Assembly: GCA_045595605.1 (NCBI GenBank)
Contig: JAZOAS010000153.1
Location: forward strand, 1-16,356
Origin: SIG480 sp045595605
GTDB lineage: Bacteria; Bacillota; Clostridia; Oscillospirales; JAAYXM01
Direction of reading: 5' to 3'
Length of the DNA: 16,356 nt
Both the position numbers and the translations under genes were made by a program. Positions 1 through 6,216 of the stretch are shown here, piece by piece. A model generated the notes under the pieces. The model saw only the letters and a list, made by a program, of their open reading frames with translations. It was not told the origin of the DNA and made no database searches. The first letter of the stretch is position 1. Each line of letters begins with the position of its first letter.

Positions 1-335
1 TCTGCAACATCTTTAAGAAGGTCGAGGAATCGGTCGGTAGCGTCAATATAGATGAGGTTTGCATCAAGCTCCTTACCGAATACTTCGATAACCTGCTCGC
101 TCTCACCCTTACGCATAAGGCCGTGGTTAACATGGACGCAGACGAGCTGCTTTCCGATAGCCTTTATAAGAAGGGCTGCAACAACGGAGGAGTCAACTCC
201 GCCCGAAAGTGCGAGGAGAACCTTCTTATCTCCTACCTGAGCTCTGATTTCTTTTACCTGTTCTTCGATAAACGCATCTGCGAGTGCTCTGGTGGTGATG
301 CGTTCCATTGATTCGGGGCGTACATTTGACTGCAT
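1..335 (-). CDS. guaA: GMP synthase, ATP-pyrophosphatase subunit (partial, 3' end outside window)
   Basis: This gene makes the amination step that converts XMP to GMP in purine synthesis, in the cytoplasm. The 111 visible residues hold the P-loop of N-type ATP pyrophosphatases (LALSGGVDSSV, about residues 41-51), and a VNHGLMRKGE stretch that matches the segment after the P-loop in GuaA. The start is the ATG at 335, preceded by a GGAGG site at 343-347. The protein therefore opens about 40 residues before the P-loop, and the glutamine amidotransferase domain that precedes this region in E. coli GuaA (about 200 residues) is absent. The frame upstream runs into the stop of the cysK-like gene 38 nt away, so the domain is not simply cut off. 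This matches the two-subunit archaeal arrangement and some bacterial GuaA proteins. Ammonia may come from a separate glutaminase subunit encoded elsewhere. It is probably co-transcribed with the upstream cysteine-synthase-like gene. Confidence 0.9.
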   Translation of the reverse strand, partial: MQSNVRPESMERITTRALADAFIEEQVKEIRAQVGDKKVLLALSGGVDSSVVAALLIKAIGKQLVCVHVNHGLMRKGESEQVIEVFGKELDANLIYIDATDRFLDLLKDVA

Positions 336-373
336 AGTAATTCCTCCATTTTATACTAAATTTTTAAAATTGA

Positions 374-1300
374 CTAATCAAAAAGCGGTGTTGAGAAATA
401 TCTCTCCGCCGTATCCGGGAGCACGGTCACAACCGTTTTACCCTCACCAAGAACTCTTGCAAGCTTTATTGCGGCGGCGACATTTGTTCCGCTGGATATA
501 CCGCACATAATTCCTTCTTTTGAAGCAAGAAGCTTTGAGGTATGTATAGCCTCTTCGTCCTTTACGATACATATGTCATCGTAGATATTACAATTCAAAA
601 TCTCGGGGATAAGGCCGTCGCCTATTCCCATCTGGACATGAGTTCCGATTGAGCCGCCCGATAAAATCGCCGCGTGCTCAGGCTCTACCGCCCAGATTGT
701 CATATCGGGGTTTTTCTCACGGAGAGCTTCGCCTATACCCGTAATCGTTCCGCCCGTACCTATACCCGAGCAGAAGCCGTGAATCGGGCCGTTTACCTGC
801 GAGAGAATCTCCTGCGCTGTCTGCGAGCGCTGGATTGCAGGGTTTGCAGGGTTTTCAAACTGCTGCGGAACAAACACATTTTTATCAGCATCGCGCATTG
901 AAAGCGCAAGGTTTAAGCATTCCTCAATACACGCGCCGATGTTTCCCGCATCGTGGACGAGGATAACCTCCGCGCCGTAATGCTCAACGAGCTTCCGTCT
1001 CTCTTCGCTGACGGAGTCGGGCATAATTATTTTTGTTTTATATCCGCGGACCGCGCCTACAAGAGCAAGACCTATACCCTGATTTCCGCTCGTCGGCTCG
1101 ACGATAACGGTATCACGGTTTATAAGTCCGCGCGCTTCCGCGTCGCAAATCATATTATACGCTGTTCGCGTTTTTATTGAACCGCCGACATTGAGACCTT
1201 CAAACTTGACGAGAATCTCAGCGCTACCCGGCTCTGCGAGGTGAGCAAGCCTTATAATCGGCGTATTTCCCATCGCTTCCAAGATATTATTATATACCAT
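374..1300 (-). CDS. cysK: Cysteine synthase family PLP enzyme (CysK-like)
   Basis: A fold-type II PLP enzyme of the O-acetylserine sulfhydrylase family, 308 residues, close to the usual 300-320. Visible landmarks are the Schiff-base lysine K43 in GGSIKTR, the substrate loop TSGNQG (70-75), QQFENPANP (146-154), the phosphate-binding loop GTGGT (181-185), and GISSG (267-271) with the serine that contacts the PLP ring nitrogen. The expected role is making cysteine from O-acetylserine and sulfide. Three places differ from classic CysK: KTR where many members of the family have KDR, NQG in place of NTG, and HVQMGIGDG (221-229) in place of HKIQGIGAG. The substrate could therefore differ, for example another beta-replacement reaction. 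I chose the ATG at 1300 because GAGGA lies 8 nt upstream (1309-1313). An in-frame TTG at 1315 would overlap that site. It has its own promoter and precedes guaA by 38 nt. Confidence 0.85.
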   Translation of the reverse strand: MVYNNILEAMGNTPIIRLAHLAEPGSAEILVKFEGLNVGGSIKTRTAYNMICDAEARGLINRDTVIVEPTSGNQGIGLALVGAVRGYKTKIIMPDSVSEERRKLVEHYGAEVILVHDAGNIGACIEECLNLALSMRDADKNVFVPQQFENPANPAIQRSQTAQEILSQVNGPIHGFCSGIGTGGTITGIGEALREKNPDMTIWAVEPEHAAILSGGSIGTHVQMGIGDGLIPEILNCNIYDDICIVKDEEAIHTSKLLASKEGIMCGISSGTNVAAAIKLARVLGEGKTVVTVLPDTAERYFSTPLFD

Positions 1301-1330
1301 TGAATCATTCCTCAAAAAAACTTACTAAAT

Positions 1331-1359
1331 ATTATATTCCAATTCTCACACAAAATCAA
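1331..1359 (-). promoter_or_regulatory. Sigma-70/sigma-A promoter for the cysK-like gene
   Basis: Read on the minus strand, a TTGATT -35 box (1354-1359) and a perfect TATAAT -10 box (1331-1336) are separated by 17 bp. Transcription would start near 1324, leaving a leader of only about 24 nt before the ATG at 1300. That is too short for a T-box or riboswitch, which sulfur genes in this phylum often carry. Confidence 0.75.
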
Positions 1360-1387
1360 TATTTTCCGCAAAAAAAATGCAGTTGGT

Positions 1388-1416
1388 TTGACAAAATACG
1401 ACACGGCTAATATAAT
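1388..1416 (+). promoter_or_regulatory. Full-consensus sigma-70/sigma-A promoter for the YitT-fusion gene
   Basis: TTGACA (1388-1393) and TATAAT (1411-1416) with a 17-bp spacer match the textbook consensus at all twelve positions. The predicted start near 1423 gives a 25-nt leader carrying GGAG at 1436-1439. It lies back to back with the cysK-like promoter, with 28 bp between the two -35 boxes. No clear operator dyad was seen between them. Confidence 0.85.
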
Positions 1417-1448
1417 AGTCTCATATTCCCTATTCGGAGTTGTTCATA

Positions 1449-2672
1449 ATGACATTCAACTTAAAACTTCGCGCGACGCTTCTCGCGGCGCTTGGAGGAA
1501 TGATTCTCGCCTTCGGGCTTTATAATATACATTCCTTTTCAGGCGTTACGGAAGGTGGCGTTCTCGGACTTTGCCTTTTATTTGAGCATCACTTCAACCT
1601 CTCGCCGGCAATATCGGGGCTTATCTTAAATGCTGTCTGCTATATTATCGGCTGGAGACTTCTCGGTCATAACTTTATCGGATATTCCATCATATCGGGC
1701 GGAGCGTTTTCGCTCTTTTACGCGATTTTTGAAAAGCTTCCGCCGATAATACCCGACATTGGCGCACATCCTCTTATCGCTGCAATTCTCGGTGCGGTTT
1801 TCGTCGGCGTTGGTGTCGGAATTTCCGTTCGCGCAGGCGGTGCTCCAAGCGGCGACGACGCGCTCGCAATGAGTCTTTCGAAACTTTTTAGGATGGATAT
1901 AAAGTGGGCTTATCTCATAAGCGACATAACCGTTCTTGCTCTTTCACTTTCCTATATCCCCGTTCGCAAGCTTCTCTTTTCCCTTATAAGCGTTATCCTC
2001 TCAGGTCAGATTATTGACCTTATCCAGAAAATCAGACAAGATACACCCGAAGATACCGAGCTTTCGGAAATGCGCGATGTTCTCTGCGGAACGCTACGAA
2101 ACTGTGAGCAGCTTGAAACCTGCCTCAAGCATAAATTCTATCACATCCCTGCAATTCGCTTGAACTCCGGTGACTTCCCGATTCATTATATCGCAATTTA
2201 CCAGTCGCGCCACAAATTCGGTCCGCGCGCAGGCATTATATATTATGGTGAGATAGAGAAATATGCTCTTGTAAAAAGGTGCGATATACCCGAAATTCCG
2301 CGTTTTTCAGACGAGCTGTACTACCGGTTTGATATTAAAGAATGGAAAACCCTTTCCGCGCCCGTTACTTCCGACACGAGTGACTTTGTAAATATGACAA
2401 CCTCGCTCTATCTTCTTACCCACGCAAAGAAAACAAGCGAGCTTTTCCTCTCCTCAAAGGAAGAATTTGAGCTTTACCAAAAGATAGAAAGGCTTCTTTC
2501 GGGAGAAGCAAAAAGTCTCTCATCAAAAGACAGGCAAAGAGTTATAAAAGCAACAGACGGCAGGCTCACCGTTTACCGTGGCAATGATATTGCCTTTTCC
2601 GTTGAGTTTAATGATTACAAGCGAAAACCGATTGAAGTTTTCCGATATCTCTTACGCGAATTTGAAAGGTAA
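1449..2672 (+). CDS. YitT-family membrane protein fused to an unrecognised C-terminal soluble domain
   Basis: The 407-residue protein has two parts. Residues 1 to about 195 are hydrophobic, with roughly six membrane segments. They carry the YitT/DUF161 hallmark of a glycine-rich helix followed by GISVRAGGAPSGDDALA (124-140), and end in a helix followed by SGQIIDLI. Function within this family is unproven. Residues from about 196 to 407 are soluble and charged, and do not look like the roughly 80-residue DUF2179 domain that usually follows. Notable stretches are HYIAIYQS (246-253), AGIIYYGEIE (261-270) and YYRFDIKEWK (291-300), then a helical, lysine-rich tail. From memory this style of sequence recurs in uncharacterised clostridial proteins, but I cannot name the domain. 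I chose the ATG at 1449, 9 nt after GGAG. An in-frame TTG at 1440 would overlap that site. The gene is transcribed alone, from its own promoter to the terminator at 2674. Confidence 0.8.
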   Translation: MTFNLKLRATLLAALGGMILAFGLYNIHSFSGVTEGGVLGLCLLFEHHFNLSPAISGLILNAVCYIIGWRLLGHNFIGYSIISGGAFSLFYAIFEKLPPIIPDIGAHPLIAAILGAVFVGVGVGISVRAGGAPSGDDALAMSLSKLFRMDIKWAYLISDITVLALSLSYIPVRKLLFSLISVILSGQIIDLIQKIRQDTPEDTELSEMRDVLCGTLRNCEQLETCLKHKFYHIPAIRLNSGDFPIHYIAIYQSRHKFGPRAGIIYYGEIEKYALVKRCDIPEIPRFSDELYYRFDIKEWKTLSAPVTSDTSDFVNMTTSLYLLTHAKKTSELFLSSKEEFELYQKIERLLSGEAKSLSSKDRQRVIKATDGRLTVYRGNDIAFSVEFNDYKRKPIEVFRYLLREFER

Positions 2673-2673
2673 T

Positions 2674-2710
2674 AAAAAACAAGCTCTCCAAAGCGGAGAG
2701 CTTGTTTTTT
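2674..2710. terminator. Bidirectional intrinsic terminator
   Basis: A perfect 16-bp stem (2674-2689 with 2695-2710) closes a 5-nt loop, AAAGC. The outer six pairs are A-T, so either strand's transcript ends in a run of six U after a GC-containing core. It sits between convergent genes: 1 nt after the stop of the YitT-fusion gene, and overlapping the TAA of the ABC permease gene (2709-2711) by two bases. It should terminate both transcripts. Confidence 0.92.
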
Positions 2711-4817
2711 ACAGGTTTTCGTTTGTTTGCAGATATTTCTTTACATAATCAGGGAGGTCTTTTTCATTTATAACGAGCGAGTCGCTCGGTATCCAGATAT
2801 CCTTGAAGTTTGCGTCCGAATAGATAAAGACATAGTAGTTTTTACCCTTTTCTTCTTCTCCGCGCGAGCTTTCAAACATCGCTTCAACTGCCTCTCTTCC
2901 GTCTGCGCTGTAAATATGGACACAGTCGCTGCCGGGAATTCTGAAGTCCTTTCTGGGAAGGGTTTCTCCGTCATAGTGGTAAAACTCGCCGTCAAACTCT
3001 ATCGGCTTCTTACAGAGCCATACGGCGTTTGAAGCGCGAAGGACAAGCTCATTGTAATAGCCCTTTTCAACGAGGAAGGCAAAGGTGTTCTTAAAGTTTT
3101 TATTTATTGCAATATCAAAGCTCTTTACTATATTGTCGTCAGGGTAATTTCTGTTAAGTATCTCTTCCTCTTCCGTTTCTTTAAATACTTTGCGCTCGCG
3201 GTTTTCCTTTGCGGTAAGTGAGATGTCTATGCGAATATGGAGAATGGAACTCTCATATGCAAACTCCTTGTACGAAAGCTCTGAAACATCCTTTTCAAGT
3301 GCGCGCATAAGAGCTACGGCATCCTCGTCTCTCATAGTCTCACGGTAGCTTAAACCTGATGAATCAAAATAAACATTTGCCTCATCTATGTTTTCGATAT
3401 TGAGCGCATAAAGCCCCGTCACCTTCTGCTTGTACTCTTTATTCTCAAACATCTTTGACATCGTTTCCGCGAACAATTCCTGTTCTTCGTAATACTGCCG
3501 TCTCAGAACCTTTCCGTTTCTGAGCTTATATGTAATGTAGAAGACTCTGCCCTCATAATCGTCTCTGTGACGGAGGCGGGTATCGATTATCTCCTTATGC
3601 GTCTCGCGGACATTCTCGATGAGCTCAGCATCTGACACGACGATATTGTCATATCGATAGCTCTCGTGCACAGCCGCGCTTTCAATCTCCTGCGGTTCGG
3701 GGATTCGTGTTTCATATCCGAAAACAGAGGTGTTTGCCGTAAACAGAAGCACTACCGCCGAGACTCCGAAGAAAACAAGCAGCCCTTTATACGAACCGAA
3801 GACCTTAAAGCTCTTGTTTATGAGCATTTCGCAGGCGAAATAGACTATCGCCGCGGCAACGGCTATCTCGACATATGCAAAATACGGGGAAATGTTTGTT
3901 TCGCAAAGAATTGCAAAGGCGAAAATTGAGACCGCCGCAGTTGCCATATACTTGAATATCGGACGGAAGAGCGAGAACGCACACACATCGCCCGAAAGCT
4001 CAATCTTTCTTGCGCGGTAGAGAATGTATCCGACAGCATAGAGCGCAAGGCTCACCGCGATATATACCCAGAACATAAGCTGAGTGAATACACTTGTCTG
4101 GAACGCGCGGTAGTTTATCGCTCCTGCAAAAAGCCATACTATCGGCGTGTTCGTCATTATTCTGTTTGCGACAAAGTTCGTATCAGCCATAAAGCCGAAG
4201 AGAAATTCCTCGCTCATAACTGCGATAAAGAGCGCAACTATAATCGGCAAAATGTGTGCAAAGGCGTTAAGTCCGATATGCACGGCGGCATTACCCGTGA
4301 GAAACGCTGTCGCGGAGGCGACCGAAAACATAATGAACAGAACCGAAAGATTTAAAAACATCCAGTATATTACGGATGACGGCGGCATTACCACGCGGTA
4401 CTCCGTAAAACTCATTATAAGGAGAACAAGCGCATTCACAACAACGGGAATCGCCATAAGAAAAAGACCCGAAGCGACATCGGAAATATAATTCTCGCGC
4501 CTTGTAACGGGGAGAGAGTGGACAAACACGCTCTGCTTTACGGAATGGACATTGTTGAAAATAAGCACCGCCGCAACCGTCGGAACGGCGATTGCAAGGA
4601 GCATCGGAATTATTATATACGAATCTGAAAGGAGTGCAGGAACTGCATTCCTTGTCTCAGGAAGGAAGCGGTTTGTGAGATACTCCACATCCTCCATAAG
4701 CAGAACAAAAGGAACGGCAAAGAAGAGAGCTATCGCATATAAAAGGCTTCCCCACTTGAACCTTTTTAAGTTATTTAAAAATATTGCACTGCTAAAAAAC
4801 GATCTGCTTGAAGTCAT
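2709..4817 (-). CDS. ABC-2 type transporter permease with large C-terminal soluble domain
   Basis: Membrane subunit paired with the ABC ATPase just upstream. The 702-residue protein begins with a short cytoplasmic segment. About ten hydrophobic segments follow between roughly residues 20 and 380, and include the FVHSLPVTRRENY stretch (about 96-108) typical of ABC-2 exporters that couple to BcrA/YtrB-like ATPases. The last ~320 residues are hydrophilic and acidic, with no membrane segment. This part probably lies on one side of the membrane as a sensing or substrate-handling domain, but I cannot name it. ABC-2 permeases are commonly 250-400 residues, so this one is unusually long. The ATG at 4817 follows GGGAGG by 8 nt. 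The gene starts inside the last 26 nt of the ATPase gene, which implies translational coupling. The substrate is unknown; peptide antibiotic export or cell-envelope stress is a guess from family context. Confidence 0.85.
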   Translation of the reverse strand: MTSSRSFFSSAIFLNNLKRFKWGSLLYAIALFFAVPFVLLMEDVEYLTNRFLPETRNAVPALLSDSYIIIPMLLAIAVPTVAAVLIFNNVHSVKQSVFVHSLPVTRRENYISDVASGLFLMAIPVVVNALVLLIMSFTEYRVVMPPSSVIYWMFLNLSVLFIMFSVASATAFLTGNAAVHIGLNAFAHILPIIVALFIAVMSEEFLFGFMADTNFVANRIMTNTPIVWLFAGAINYRAFQTSVFTQLMFWVYIAVSLALYAVGYILYRARKIELSGDVCAFSLFRPIFKYMATAAVSIFAFAILCETNISPYFAYVEIAVAAAIVYFACEMLINKSFKVFGSYKGLLVFFGVSAVVLLFTANTSVFGYETRIPEPQEIESAAVHESYRYDNIVVSDAELIENVRETHKEIIDTRLRHRDDYEGRVFYITYKLRNGKVLRRQYYEEQELFAETMSKMFENKEYKQKVTGLYALNIENIDEANVYFDSSGLSYRETMRDEDAVALMRALEKDVSELSYKEFAYESSILHIRIDISLTAKENRERKVFKETEEEEILNRNYPDDNIVKSFDIAINKNFKNTFAFLVEKGYYNELVLRASNAVWLCKKPIEFDGEFYHYDGETLPRKDFRIPGSDCVHIYSADGREAVEAMFESSRGEEEKGKNYYVFIYSDANFKDIWIPSDSLVINEKDLPDYVKKYLQTNENL

Positions 4818-5688
4818 AACCCAAACCTCCCAACTCATAAATGAAAACTTCCTCAAGGGTGAGGCTTACCTTATCAAAAACAATGGGTGATAAGCTCTTT
4901 GCCTTTTTCTCAAATGCGTCTGCATCTCCCTTTATTATAAGCGTATATACCGAGCCGAGACGCGAGGTATGGAGAACATCCTCACCGAGAAGCGCCTCGG
5001 GGAATTCTCCGTCAAACGCAATCTGCACTTTGCAGATGTTACCCTTTAAATCCTCAAGCGGTTTTTCTGCAACGAGGCTTCCCTTATGGATTATTCCCAC
5101 ATAGTCGCAGATGTCCTCAAGCTCGCGGAGATTGTGTGAAGAAACAAGCACCGTCATCTCCCTCTCCGCTACATCGGAGATTATTACATTCATAATCTGG
5201 CGGCGCATAACAGGGTCAAGCCCGTCAAGCGGTTCGTCAAGAATCAACACCTCAGGAAGGCACGAGAGAACAAGTCGGAAGGCAACCTGCTTTTTCATTC
5301 CCTTTGAAAACCGTCTTATCTGGCGGTTTTCGTCTATCGGAAGAATCTCGGCAAGCTTTTCGTATCTTTCCCGGCTAAAGTTCTTATATAACCGTTCATA
5401 AAGTCTCGCCATTTCCTTCATCGAATAGCTCGGGTAGAAATACCACTCGTCGTTTATGCAAAGAGTCTTCTGCTTTAAGTCCGTATTCTCCCAGACATCC
5501 TCGCCGTCTATCGTGACACTTCCCGCATCCGGCTTATATACTCCCATAAGGTGATTTATTATAGTCGTCTTGCCTGCCCCATTCGGACCGACAAGGCCGT
5601 AAATGCTTCCGCGCGGAACATTCATACAAAGATTGTTTATTGCAAGAAGGTCGCCGAAGCTCTTCGAAATATTTTTGATTTCTATCAT
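4792..5688 (-). CDS. ABC transporter ATP-binding protein (BcrA/YtrB type)
   Basis: Cytoplasmic motor of the exporter, 298 residues. It contains Walker A GPNGAGKTT (34-42), a diverged ABC signature FSKGMKKQ (127-134), Walker B LILDEP (148-153) followed by the D-loop GLD (156-158), and the switch histidine in SSHNL (H185). The signature FSKGMKKQ instead of LSGGQ is common in exporter ATPases of the CcmA/BcrA class. The residues after Walker B are intact, so the enzyme should hydrolyse ATP. The start ATG (5686-5688) follows GGAGGG and overlaps the TGA of the upstream regulator in an ATGA quartet (5685-5688), a classic coupling arrangement. The 3' end overlaps the permease gene by 26 nt. The regulator and the two transporter genes therefore form one operon. 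Confidence 0.95.
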   Translation of the reverse strand: MIEIKNISKSFGDLLAINNLCMNVPRGSIYGLVGPNGAGKTTIINHLMGVYKPDAGSVTIDGEDVWENTDLKQKTLCINDEWYFYPSYSMKEMARLYERLYKNFSRERYEKLAEILPIDENRQIRRFSKGMKKQVAFRLVLSCLPEVLILDEPLDGLDPVMRRQIMNVIISDVAEREMTVLVSSHNLRELEDICDYVGIIHKGSLVAEKPLEDLKGNICKVQIAFDGEFPEALLGEDVLHTSRLGSVYTLIIKGDADAFEKKAKSLSPIVFDKVSLTLEEVFIYELGGLGYDFKQIVF

Positions 5689-6062
5689 TTTTTACCCTCC
5701 GTTTCGGTGATAATACTTTCGAGGAAGGCGGAGATTTTCTCCTTATCCTCGCCGTAGAAAACAAGCTCGCGGATTGAGTCTGCAAGCGAGTCGTAAAGCT
5801 TTGAAAGAGTCTTTTTGTCAGCGCACGAAGACCCCGAAACAAAGTTTCCCTTTCCTTTTATGCTGTATATGATATTCTCGGCTTCAAGGTTCTTATACGC
5901 TCGCTGTACCGTATTTGGGTTTACCGTAAGGCTTACTGACAAGTCACGGACGGACGGAAGCTGCTCATCAGGCGCAAGCGCGCCGCACATAATAAGCTCC
6001 TTTATGCCGTGGGTTATCTGCTCATGAAGCGGGCGGGAGTCCTTATAGTCAAGCTTTATCAC
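5685..6062 (-). CDS. GntR-family transcriptional regulator, YtrA subfamily
   Basis: A 125-residue repressor-type regulator. The winged helix-turn-helix covers roughly residues 10-77, with LPSVRDL (35-41), VNPNTVQRAY (47-56) and a wing ending KGKGNFV (69-75). The short helical tail (about 50 residues) is typical of the YtrA subfamily, which lacks the large ligand-binding domain of other GntR proteins and often controls adjacent ABC transporters. The start is a GTG at 6060-6062, chosen because a near-perfect site GGAGGTGAT (6066-6074) ends its GGAGG core 7 nt upstream. Reading further upstream would run through the operator and -10 box. An inverted repeat lies directly between the transcription start and this ribosome site, so autorepression is likely. 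The signal it senses is unknown. Confidence 0.95.
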   Translation of the reverse strand: MIKLDYKDSRPLHEQITHGIKELIMCGALAPDEQLPSVRDLSVSLTVNPNTVQRAYKNLEAENIIYSIKGKGNFVSGSSCADKKTLSKLYDSLADSIRELVFYGEDKEKISAFLESIITETEGKK

Positions 6063-6065
6063 ATC

Positions 6066-6074
6066 ATCACCTCC
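6066..6074 (-). promoter_or_regulatory. Ribosome binding site that fixes the GTG start of the GntR regulator
   Basis: On the minus strand GGAGGTGAT pairs with nine bases of the 16S rRNA 3' end, and its GGAGG core sits 7 nt before the GTG at 6062. Upstream in-frame starts would place the promoter and operator inside the coding sequence. Confidence 0.85.
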
Positions 6075-6075
6075 A

Positions 6076-6100
6076 ACTGTATTAAGTGTATTAGTACAGT
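6076..6100. promoter_or_regulatory. Inverted-repeat operator, probable GntR/YtrA binding site
   Basis: A 25-bp dyad with arms ACTGTA-N-TAA and TTA-N-TACAGT, matching at 9 of 10 positions per arm around a 5-bp centre. It lies between the predicted transcription start (about 6097) and the ribosome site of the regulator gene. A further TACAGT copy (6101-6106) abuts it and runs into the -10 box, so more than one dimer may bind. The position is that expected for autorepression by the GntR protein. Which protein binds is inferred, not shown. Confidence 0.7.
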
Positions 6101-6103
6101 TAC

Positions 6104-6132
6104 AGTATAACAGTGTCATTTCCATTTGTCAA
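6104..6132 (-). promoter_or_regulatory. Promoter of the GntR-ABC operon
   Basis: On the minus strand a perfect TTGACA -35 (6127-6132) and a TATACT -10 (6104-6109, five of six) stand 17 bp apart. The predicted start is near 6097, inside the operator dyad, so a bound repressor would block polymerase. Confidence 0.85.
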
Positions 6133-6135
6133 CTG

Positions 6136-6164
6136 TTTACTTTTAAGTTTATTTTTGATATAAT
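6136..6164 (+). promoter_or_regulatory. Promoter of the phosphoesterase-uvrBA operon
   Basis: TTTACT (6136-6141, four of six) and TATAAT (6159-6164) with a 17-bp spacer. The -10 is extended by TG at 6156-6157. The leader to the ATG at 6217 is about 45 nt and AT-rich, with no obvious hairpin. The -35 box lies 3 bp from the -35 box of the oppositely directed GntR promoter. Confidence 0.75.
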
Positions 6165-6216
6165 AATAAGTTGAAAATATTTCGTTTTTAATCTGTTTTA
6201 TCAGGAGAAGTGACGT

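Noticed and set aside
1301..1315. A TTG start at 1315 for the cysK-like gene.
   Set aside because: It would use the bases of the GAGGA site as codons. The ATG at 1300 has that site at the right spacing and matches where CysK proteins begin.
1301..1448. A T-box or SAM-type riboswitch in front of the cysteine-synthase-like gene.
   Set aside because: The predicted leader is only about 24 nt, with no stem-loop or T-box motif.
4818..4856. An earlier in-frame start for the ABC permease, up to position 4856.
   Set aside because: It would add 13 residues encoded entirely within the ATPase gene and without a good ribosome site. The ATG at 4817 follows GGGAGG at 8 nt.
6063..6125. An N-terminally longer GntR protein starting near 6125.
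   Set aside because: Its extra codons cover the -10 box, the operator and a perfect ribosome site, and the added residues are not part of the GntR fold.
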